Assembly: GCA_027364575.1 (NCBI GenBank)
Contig: DAHXPC010000001.1
Location: 144,894-208,893 of the forward strand
Source: a bacterium
Lineage (GTDB): Bacteria > Pseudomonadota > Gammaproteobacteria > UBA6186 > Azoamicaceae
Direction: 5' to 3'
DNA length: 64,000 bases
The translations under genes and the position numbers were made by a program. Below, piece after piece: positions 57,126 to 64,000 of the stretch. The stretch's first letter is position 1. Each line of letters opens with the position of its first letter. The notes beneath the pieces were generated by a model. The model was not told the origin of the DNA. It searched no databases and saw only the letters and a program-made list of their open reading frames with translations.

Positions 57126-58559
57126 TTATACGGTTACAATTTTTAAAGTGTTAGAGCCCCCGCGGTTACCCATGCTATCTCCTTGCGTAACGACGACGCT
57201 TTCGCCTTTTTCAATGACGCCTAATCTTAATAATTCTACTAAAGCCGCAGCAATTGCTTCCGTTGGCGTATTATATTGAGCCACATCAAAATCAATCGGA
57301 TATACGCCTCTATATAAAGTCATACGCCCTCTGGCATCTTGATTGCGACTTAGCCCATAGATAGGAATACCGGAACGTATACGTGACATCCACAGGGGCG
57401 TAGAGCCCGTTTCTGTTAAAGCCACAATTGCGCGTGTATCAATATGATTGGCAACATACATAGCAGCCATTGCAATAGATTCATCCACGCGTTTAAAACG
57501 GCATTCTAAACGATGATGAGAAACTTGCGTGATCTTTTGGCGCTCTGCGGCAATACAGATTTCCACCATGGATTCAACCACTTTATCGGGAAAATCGCCG
57601 GTCGCGGTTTCTGCCGATAGCATAACCGCATCGGTGCCATCTAATACAGCATTGGCTATATCAGATGCTTCTGCTCGCGTCGGAATCGGATTATGAACCA
57701 TCGACTCCATCATTTGCGTGGCCGTTATCACGGCGCGATCTAATGCCCGTGCGCGTCCAATAATTTGTTTTTGGATCGCGGGCAATTCTGCATAACCCAC
57801 TTCTACGCCAAGATCACCCCGCGCCACCATGACCGCATCGGAAGCTTCAATAATTTGATCTAAGGTTTTGGCTTCCACGGCTTCAACACGTTCAATTTTA
57901 GCCAGCACTCCAGCACGGCTTCCCGCTTTTTCTAATAATGTACGTACGTTGCAAATATCTTCTGCGCAACGTGGAAAAGAAAGGGCTACGTAATCGACAA
58001 CCATTTTTGCCGCAAATTGAATATCTTGACGATCTTTGTCGGTTAAAGGGGCAGCGGTTAATCCTCCTCCTCGTCGGTTAATGCCTTTATGATTCGATAA
58101 TTTTCCACCTAATTTTACGACGCAATGAATTTTTTGGCCTTCAACTTTTTCTACCGACAGCATAATAAGGCCATCATCCAATAATAATATATCGTTCGCA
58201 TATACTTCATTCGGTAAATTTTTATAATCTACCCCTACCGATTGTACCGTTCCCGCATCAAGAGGCAAATTCGCATCAATCATAAAATTTGCCCCTGTTG
58301 CTAATTGAATAGCGCCTTTAGCAAAACGGGCAATGCGAATTTTTGGACCTTGCAAGTCGATAATAATCCCAACTTCTTTACCCAGTTTTTTAGCAGTCGT
58401 GCGTGTGGCTTCTATTCGTTGCTGGTGTTCATCTTGAGTGCCATGAGATAAATTGACCCGCACAAGATCCACCCCCCCCTCAATCATACGAGACAGCATG
58501 CCGGGCTTATCGGTGGAAGGCCCCAAGGTTGCAATAATTTTTGTACGCTTTAATGCCAT
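57126..58559 (-). CDS. pyk: Pyruvate kinase
   Basis: Pyruvate kinase makes ATP and pyruvate from phosphoenolpyruvate. The motifs KIIATLGPST, VRVNLSHGT, ARGDLGVEVGYAELP, ITATQMMESM and DAVMLSAETATGDFP are all present. The 477-residue length is normal. It heads the pyk-fba pair and starts divergent from the PAP2 gene. Confidence 0.95.
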   Translation of the reverse strand: MALKRTKIIATLGPSTDKPGMLSRMIEGGVDLVRVNLSHGTQDEHQQRIEATRTTAKKLGKEVGIIIDLQGPKIRIARFAKGAIQLATGANFMIDANLPLDAGTVQSVGVDYKNLPNEVYANDILLLDDGLIMLSVEKVEGQKIHCVVKLGGKLSNHKGINRRGGGLTAAPLTDKDRQDIQFAAKMVVDYVALSFPRCAEDICNVRTLLEKAGSRAGVLAKIERVEAVEAKTLDQIIEASDAVMVARGDLGVEVGYAELPAIQKQIIGRARALDRAVITATQMMESMVHNPIPTRAEASDIANAVLDGTDAVMLSAETATGDFPDKVVESMVEICIAAERQKITQVSHHRLECRFKRVDESIAMAAMYVANHIDTRAIVALTETGSTPLWMSRIRSGIPIYGLSRNQDARGRMTLYRGVYPIDFDVAQYNTPTEAIAAALVELLRLGVIEKGESVVVTQGDSMGNRGGSNTLKIVTV

Positions 58560-58668
58560 GTGGCCTCTCTATTCTATGCCATTCCGAATGGCTTACCGAA
58601 TTGCTCGGTCCTTATATCTTTGTAATCGTTTATAATAAACAAACCTTGAAAGGGAGTATACTCTTTTC

Positions 58669-59457
58669 ATGCCTATTAATGTAGTCGACTATATTGCTAA
58701 GGGGTTTTTGCTTTTTACCAGCGAATATGCTCTCATTGTTTTGTTAACTATTGGTTTTTTAGGGTTTAATCGGGACATTTTCGGGAAAGCTCTATTCATC
58801 TTATTATTGTCAATGGTGCTTAACACATCCTTAAAAGCATTGTGGCAAGTCCCTTTAGCCCCCCATCTTGGCGAAGGATGGGCATTTCCAAGTGGGCATA
58901 TGCAAAATCCATTCGTATTATGGGGGTGCCTTGCTTTGGAATTTAAGCGCCCCGGGTTTTTATATTTTGTGATCTTTTTGCTAGTGGGCATTGCTTTTAG
59001 CCTTATTCAACTTGGTTTCCATTCAGCAGTAGATGTCACCGGGGCAGTATTTTTTGGCAGTATATTATTAATAGCCTATGGCTATTTTTTAAAGATCCCT
59101 TGGATTAACACCCACTTGCCCGCCATCGGTCTGATATTCGCTATTATTCCTATTCCGGCTATTTATGCATTACCTAAAACGGTAACGCCGGTTTTTATCG
59201 CAGAAGGCGCTTTGCTTGGATTTTCGATTGGCTGGCTGTACCAAAATCATCCAACTACGACATTATCTCCTTTACAGAAAATTCAATTGATAAGCTTTGC
59301 CTTCTTAGGGATAGCTGTAATCCAATTAGGCTTTTATACCACCCGCTTGCAATTGCCCTACTCGATCAGTGTATTGTGCCATTATTGTTTAATAGGATTC
59401 TGGATTAGCTTTTGCGCGCCACAATTATATCTGAAGCGCAAAATTTTCCACCTATAA
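58669..59457 (+). CDS. PAP2-family membrane phosphatase-like protein
   Basis: The 262-residue protein has about seven membrane helices. It shows the second and third PAP2 motifs, FPSGHMQ (Ser75, Gly76, His77) and GFHSAVDVTGA (His118, Asp122). The first motif (Lys-x6-Arg-Pro) is replaced by a weak KALWQVPLAP, so catalysis is uncertain. PAP2 enzymes dephosphorylate lipid phosphates in the membrane. It is the only plus-strand gene within the glycolytic cluster and interrupts the usual pgk-pyk adjacency. Confidence 0.75.
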   Translation: MPINVVDYIAKGFLLFTSEYALIVLLTIGFLGFNRDIFGKALFILLLSMVLNTSLKALWQVPLAPHLGEGWAFPSGHMQNPFVLWGCLALEFKRPGFLYFVIFLLVGIAFSLIQLGFHSAVDVTGAVFFGSILLIAYGYFLKIPWINTHLPAIGLIFAIIPIPAIYALPKTVTPVFIAEGALLGFSIGWLYQNHPTTTLSPLQKIQLISFAFLGIAVIQLGFYTTRLQLPYSISVLCHYCLIGFWISFCAPQLYLKRKIFHL

Positions 59458-59478
59458 AATTCTTATTTCACCCACTCC

Positions 59479-60672
59479 TTACTTATCTTTTGCACGATGT
59501 TCCAATATAGATATTGAGGGTAATGATTTGCCTTCCAAATATTCTAAAAAAGCGCCACCACCGGTAGAAATATAAGAGATTTTCTCACGCACCCCATATT
59601 TATCTATCGCCGCTATCGTTTCTCCGCCTCCCCCAACCGAAAATGCAGGGGATTCTGCAATCGTTTGCGCTAACATTTCAGTGCCTTTGGAAAATGCAGT
59701 CCATTCAAAAACGCCTAGAGGCCCATTCCAAAGAATAGTGCCTGCATTTCTTATAATTGTGCTGTAAAGTGCCACTGTTTCAGGACCCACATCAAAAATC
59801 TTTTGAGTAGCTTTAATTTTTATAGAATTTTCTGCAAAAGAAACTAAGTTTGTCAGACTATTATCCGATAACTCTTCTGCAACAATGGCATCTACCGGAA
59901 CAACAAGATTTACCTGCCGTTCTTTTGCCAGTTGTAATAACTCACGCGCAACCGAAACAAGATCAGGTTCAAATAAAGAAGCACCCACCGAATAGCCTAA
60001 GGCTGCAATAAAGGTATTGGCAATTCCGCCTCCTAATAAAAGGCTATCCACTCGCAAGATAAGAGATTTTAGCACTTGCAGCTTGTCCGAAACTTTAGCA
60101 CCCCCGACAATGGCAACGAGTGGACGCTTAGGGGCATGCATAACCGAAGTCAACGCTTCTATTTCTGCCAATAACAATGGGCCTGCAACACTCATAGGCG
60201 CATATTTTGCAACCCCAACGGTAGAGGCCTCCGAACGATGCGCCGTGGCAAATGCATCCATCACAAAAACATCGCATAAATTTGCCATACGTTTGGCAAG
60301 TGTGTCGTCATTTGCTTTTTCGCCCGTATTAAAACGGACATTTTCACACAAAACAATTTCTTGTACACCAACCTCAATGCCATCCAACCATTCTGAAATA
60401 AAACGAATCGGGTGATCTAATAGCTTGGCTAAATAATCGGCTACTGGCTTTAATGAAAATTCGGCACTGTAATGGCCTTCTTGAGGTCTTCCTAAATGCG
60501 ATATTAAAATGATCCGTGCGTGATGAGCCAACGCAAGCCTAAGGGTAGGTATTATGGCACGCAAACGTGCATCATTTTGTACCTGCCCCTCTTTTAGAGG
60601 GACGTTTAAGTCAACACGGATCAGCGCTCGTTTTTGGCTGAGATCAATATCGCGCATCTGGATTATTTTCAT
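59479..60672 (-). CDS. pgk: Phosphoglycerate kinase
   Basis: Pgk transfers a phosphate from 1,3-bisphosphoglycerate to ADP. Motifs: KRALIRVDLNVPL near residue 15, SHLGRPQEG, VAIVGGAKVSDKLQVL and the nucleotide site near VGGGGETIAAID. The 397-residue length is typical. It starts five bases after gap, in the order tkt-gap-pgk. Confidence 0.95.
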   Translation of the reverse strand: MKIIQMRDIDLSQKRALIRVDLNVPLKEGQVQNDARLRAIIPTLRLALAHHARIILISHLGRPQEGHYSAEFSLKPVADYLAKLLDHPIRFISEWLDGIEVGVQEIVLCENVRFNTGEKANDDTLAKRMANLCDVFVMDAFATAHRSEASTVGVAKYAPMSVAGPLLLAEIEALTSVMHAPKRPLVAIVGGAKVSDKLQVLKSLILRVDSLLLGGGIANTFIAALGYSVGASLFEPDLVSVARELLQLAKERQVNLVVPVDAIVAEELSDNSLTNLVSFAENSIKIKATQKIFDVGPETVALYSTIIRNAGTILWNGPLGVFEWTAFSKGTEMLAQTIAESPAFSVGGGGETIAAIDKYGVREKISYISTGGGAFLEYLEGKSLPSISILEHRAKDK

Positions 60673-60676
60673 GCGT

Positions 60677-61684
60677 TTATTTTACGCTGCCAAGCACCAT
60701 GGCCGTATCTAACATACGATTTGAAAAACCCCATTCATTATCGTACCAAGCTAATACCTTAACCAATTTTCCAATGACTTTTGTTTGAGTCAAATCAAAA
60801 ATACTGGAAGCAGGATTATGGTTAAAATCAATAGAGACTAATGGTGCTTCGTTGATCTCTAATATCCCTTTTAACTCTCCCAAAGCAGCCTTTTTCACAA
60901 TATGATTGACTTCTTCTATGGTTGTTTCTCGACTTGCCATAAATGTCAAATCAACGACCGATACATTTAAAACCGGGACTCTTAACGCAAAACCATCGAG
61001 TTTGCCATTTAATTCTGGCAATACAAGACCAATTGCAGCAGCCGCACCTGTTTTGGCAGGAATCATGGATTGGGTTGCTGAACGCGCACGCCGTAGATCA
61101 CCATGATACACATCGGCTAACACTTGATCATTGGTATAAGCATGCACCGTTGTCATTAAGCCGCTTTCCACTTTTAAAGCGTCATGTAATGGTTTGACGA
61201 GGGGCACCAAGCAATTGGTGGTACAAGAGGCATTCGACACAATGTTATCTTCAGCCGTTAAAATTTGATGATTAATTCCATAAACAATGGTTGGCAGATC
61301 ATTCCCAGCCGGTGCTGAAATTAATACTTTTCTTGCACCTGCTTTTATATGTAAAGATGCTTTTTCACGACTGGCAAAAATCCCCGTACATTCTAAAACT
61401 ACGTCGATTTCTAACGCACCCCAAGGCAATTTTTCAGGGGAGCGTTCACTCAATACCTGAATTTTATCTCCATTCACAATCAAATGATCTTTGTCAACGG
61501 TAACAACCCCTTTGAAATGACCATGTGTGGAATCATATTGTGTCAGATGTGCATTGGTATGGGGATCGCCCAGATCATTAATAGCGACAATCTGTATTTC
61601 ATGGTTACGCTTATATTCATATAATGCTCTTAATATATTGCGCCCTATTCGACCATAGCCATTTATTGCAATTTTTATTGCCAT
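60677..61684 (-). CDS. gap: Glyceraldehyde-3-phosphate dehydrogenase, type I
   Basis: This NAD-dependent enzyme makes 1,3-bisphosphoglycerate. The N-terminal Rossmann motif is [15 protein letters not shown], and the catalytic Cys154 lies in [12 protein letters not shown]. The C-terminal [14 protein letters not shown] is standard. It is 335 residues long, with tkt upstream by eight bases and pgk downstream by four. Confidence 0.96.
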   Translation of the reverse strand: MAIKIAINGYGRIGRNILRALYEYKRNHEIQIVAINDLGDPHTNAHLTQYDSTHGHFKGVVTVDKDHLIVNGDKIQVLSERSPEKLPWGALEIDVVLECTGIFASREKASLHIKAGARKVLISAPAGNDLPTIVYGINHQILTAEDNIVSNASCTTNCLVPLVKPLHDALKVESGLMTTVHAYTNDQVLADVYHGDLRRARSATQSMIPAKTGAAAAIGLVLPELNGKLDGFALRVPVLNVSVVDLTFMASRETTIEEVNHIVKKAALGELKGILEINEAPLVSIDFNHNPASSIFDLTQTKVIGKLVKVLAWYDNEWGFSNRMLDTAMVLGSVK

Positions 61685-61692
61685 GTTAACTC

Positions 61693-63696
61693 CTAATTTC
61701 CTACTATGACGCTTTTAACCTTTACCATTATTTCTTCTACAGTCATATGACAAGCTTCTAAAACTTCTTTGGCAGGTGCCGATTCTCCATAGTGATCAAT
61801 GCCCACTACAGCGCCTTCTAGTCCCACCCATTCGTACCAATAATTGGTAGCACCTGCCTCGACAGCAATGCGTTTTTTAACCCATGTTGGAATAACCGAT
61901 TCTCGATAACTTACTTCTTGTGCTTTAAATATATCTGCAGATGGCATGGAAACAACCCGAATTTGATAGCCTGCTTCCTGCAATTTCCGTGCAGCTATAA
62001 CCGCAAGGGAAACTTCAGATCCGGTTGCGATAATAATGGCATCGATATTTTTTCCGCAGTCTATTAATACATAAGCACCCCGAGCAATATTATTCACCTG
62101 CGATATTGTTTTAGTATGATGAGGCACTGCTTGTCGGGTTAATATAATGCTGCTTGGGCCATCGGTCTTCTGTATGGCCATTTTCCATGCGACTGCTGTT
62201 TCCGTTGCATCCGATGGGCGCCAAAGCGACAGATTGGGCGTGGCTCTTAGCATGGTTAAATGTTCAATGGGTTGGTGTGTGGGCCCATCTTCTCCTAATG
62301 CGACAGAATCATGGGTATAAACAAAAATTACCTTAATCTTCATCAGAGCCGCTAAGCGCACAGCATTGCGGGCATAGTCTACAAAGGTTAAAAAAGTGCC
62401 CCCATAAGGGATAAATCCACCATATAACGCAATGCCGTTCATGATGGTCGACATACCAAACTCACGCACCCCATAGTAAATATAATTTCCATGAAACTGA
62501 TTCGGCTTAATTGCAATAGAAGCTTTACTATGAGTTAAATTAGACTCTGAAAGATCAGCCGATCCGCCTAAGGCTTCCGGCAATAAAGGGCAAATTACAT
62601 CCAAAACATTTTGTGAGGCCTTGCGCGTTGCAATATTTTCTTGCTTATCTTCAATGATTTGTATAAATTTTTCTAACGCCGGCTGTAGGTTTTCCGGCAA
62701 CAGCCCATTTAAACGCCGTTCTAATTCTTGAGCAAGCGCCGGATAATCTTTGCGATAAATCTCAAAAGCTTTCTTCCAGGTTTCCTCTCGATTTTTTCCT
62801 TTGGATTTTGCTTCCCATCCTAAATAAATATCTTTCGGGATCACAAAAGGCGCGTGCGTCCATTTCAACTGTTCACGTGCAGCGGCCACCCGCTCAACCC
62901 CTAATGCTGAACCATGACATTTTTCAGTGCCCGCAACATCTCCGGCACCAAATCCAATAATAGTTTTACAACAAATTAAAGTAGGTTGGCTAAGGTTTTC
63001 CTGTGCTTGAATAATTGCTTTTTGGATAGCTTCACTATCATGGCCATCTATATTCGTAATTACCTGCCAACCATAGGCTTCAAATCGTTTGGCGGTATTA
63101 TCCAAAAACCAACCGGCAACCTCACCATCAATGGAAATACCATTGTCATCCCAAAATACAATTAATTTTCCTAACCCTAAAGTCCCCGCTAAAGAGGAAA
63201 CTTCATGCGATACCCCCTCCATTAAGCAACCATCTCCAACAAAGCAATAGGTAAAATGATCGATTACCGGGTGGCCTTCTCGATTAAAGGTGGCGGCAAG
63301 TGTACTTTCTGCAAGTGCCATACCCACCGCATTCCCAAGGCCTTGCCCTAAGGGGCCCGTGGTGGTTTCAACCCCAGGGGTGTATCCATATTCGGGATGC
63401 CCTGGCGTTTTAGATCGTAATTGGCGAAATGCTTTGAGATCATCAATCGATAAATCATATCCGCTCAGATGCAATAAAGCATATTGCAGCATAGAGCCAT
63501 GACCATTGGATAAAATAAAACGGTCTCGATTAGGCCAGTTCGGATTGGCAGGATTATGCTGTAAAAAATCGTTCCATAATACTTCTGCAATATCTGCCAT
63601 TCCCATCGGCATGCCCGGATGTCCGGAGTTGGCTTTTTGAACGGCGTCCATACTTAAGGCGCGGATGGCATTGGCTAATTCAATACGAGACGGCAT
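61693..63696 (-). CDS. tkt: Transketolase
   Basis: Transketolase links glycolysis to the pentose-phosphate pathway, using thiamine diphosphate. The ThDP-binding segment reads [21 protein letters not shown], and [18 protein letters not shown] is at the N-terminus. [19 protein letters not shown] is the C-terminal signature. The 667-residue length is normal. It heads the tkt-gap-pgk run; the spacing to gap is eight bases, so they form one operon. Confidence 0.95.
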   Translation of the reverse strand: MPSRIELANAIRALSMDAVQKANSGHPGMPMGMADIAEVLWNDFLQHNPANPNWPNRDRFILSNGHGSMLQYALLHLSGYDLSIDDLKAFRQLRSKTPGHPEYGYTPGVETTTGPLGQGLGNAVGMALAESTLAATFNREGHPVIDHFTYCFVGDGCLMEGVSHEVSSLAGTLGLGKLIVFWDDNGISIDGEVAGWFLDNTAKRFEAYGWQVITNIDGHDSEAIQKAIIQAQENLSQPTLICCKTIIGFGAGDVAGTEKCHGSALGVERVAAAREQLKWTHAPFVIPKDIYLGWEAKSKGKNREETWKKAFEIYRKDYPALAQELERRLNGLLPENLQPALEKFIQIIEDKQENIATRKASQNVLDVICPLLPEALGGSADLSESNLTHSKASIAIKPNQFHGNYIYYGVREFGMSTIMNGIALYGGFIPYGGTFLTFVDYARNAVRLAALMKIKVIFVYTHDSVALGEDGPTHQPIEHLTMLRATPNLSLWRPSDATETAVAWKMAIQKTDGPSSIILTRQAVPHHTKTISQVNNIARGAYVLIDCGKNIDAIIIATGSEVSLAVIAARKLQEAGYQIRVVSMPSADIFKAQEVSYRESVIPTWVKKRIAVEAGATNYWYEWVGLEGAVVGIDHYGESAPAKEVLEACHMTVEEIMVKVKSVIVGN

Positions 63697-63886
63697 CAGG
63701 TAATTCCTCTAACTAACTTCTTAAGGGGTCAAACATAGAATCGGATAATTGTACCATCACTTTCGTTATCCAAGGGATAACGATTGTTCTTTTAATGAAA
63801 GTGGCATCCGATCCTGCGCCGTAAGAACCATTGGGGATTCAACCAGTTTTCCTAAGAAGAAGTAGGTATTATTTGTTTTATAGCGG

Positions 63887-63915
63887 TTCCATAAATAATT
63901 GAGCTTAGGTATAAT
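63887..63915 (+). promoter_or_regulatory. Promoter candidate for the transposase
   Basis: A perfect TATAAT (63910-63915) is preceded after 17 bases by TTCCAT, a weak -35. It lies 30 bases before the transposase ATG, and probably just inside the left end of the insertion sequence. Confidence 0.4.
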
Positions 63916-63944
63916 GAGTGCTTCACTACAGAAAGGAGCTCGAT

Positions 63945-64000
63945 ATGCCCAAAGCGTATTCCATTGATCTTCGAAAAAAGGTTTTAGAAGCTGATGAAAA
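63945..64000 (+). CDS. IS630-family transposase, N-terminus only (cut by window edge)
   Basis: The ATG at 63945 has AAAGGAGCT just upstream, and the frame reads MPKAYSIDLRKKVLEADE to the edge. This matches the usual opening of IS630-type transposases, whose first helices form a DNA-binding helix-turn-helix. The left end of the element probably lies in the AT-rich stretch between ~63860 and 63900. A terminal repeat could not be confirmed because the right end is out of view. Confidence 0.7.
   Translation, partial: MPKAYSIDLRKKVLEADE

Noticed and set aside
1..64000. CRISPR arrays, tRNA and rRNA genes
   Set aside because: No direct repeats at regular spacing and no cloverleaf or rRNA-like stretches were found by eye; a model search would be needed to exclude small RNAs.

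Overview
The window looks like a chromosome segment of an AT-rich gammaproteobacterium, most likely a host-associated member of the Legionellales (Coxiellaceae-like). This is inferred from gene content. It has aerobic ubiquinone hydroxylases next to pepP, the gammaproteobacterial order zapA - 6S RNA - 5-formyl-THF cyclo-ligase, a tkt-gap-pgk-pyk-fba glycolytic cluster of the kind I recall from Coxiella and Legionella, and many large orphan proteins with leucine-rich repeats, coiled coils or hydrophobic hairpins that resemble effectors. No rRNA, tRNA or CRISPR array was seen.

Layout. 1-2.8 kb: a multi-membrane-segment protein cut by the left edge and a small orphan. 3.0-9.5 kb: housekeeping genes rluB-scpB-scpA-trpS on the minus strand, a plus-strand set (lipase-like hydrolase, yciB, bolA), then DUF1003 and an orphan. 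9.7-35.4 kb: an accessory island built around a type VI secretion system (T6SS). Its core is tssA-tssB-tssC1-tssC2-tssE-tssF-tssG-vgrG-DUF6931-PAAR, with tssJ-tssK-tssL-tssM downstream, all on the minus strand, and hcp between them on the plus strand. Around it lie a DNA/RNA non-specific endonuclease-like protein, a protein with a permuted papain-like His/Cys layout, two leucine-rich-repeat proteins, a DNase I-fold protein with a hydrophobic C-terminus, a pseudogene and two copies of a ~230-240 bp MITE. 35.4-43.0 kb: parC-parE, a DUF374 acyltransferase, folA-thyA-lgt and rppH. 43.1-55.3 kb: a second multi-membrane-segment protein, gcvH, a frameshifted CofE-like ligase, two ubiquinone hydroxylases, an HU-like histone, pepP, zapA, 6S RNA, fau, EVE, rpiA and a coiled-coil orphan. 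55.3-63.7 kb: the queuosine-precursor transporter yhhQ and the glycolytic/pentose-phosphate genes fba, pyk, pgk, gap and tkt. The right edge cuts an IS630-like transposase.

How the parts work together. The T6SS has sheath, baseplate, membrane complex and spike genes, but there is no tssH (ClpV) in the window and two different sheath large-subunit genes. Its tube gene hcp is interrupted by a one-base shift at an A6 run. A second one-base shift at a T7 run truncates the CofE-like ligase. Both could be sequencing error, decay, or genes rescued by slippage, so whether this T6SS works depends on resolving the hcp site. The VgrG has no C-terminal effector extension, so any toxin must ride on PAAR, Hcp or as free cargo. 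The nuclease-like and papain-like proteins close to the operon are the best cargo candidates.

Limits. Everything here is read by eye. Family names rest on recognised motifs, and similarities described as distant need a profile search.
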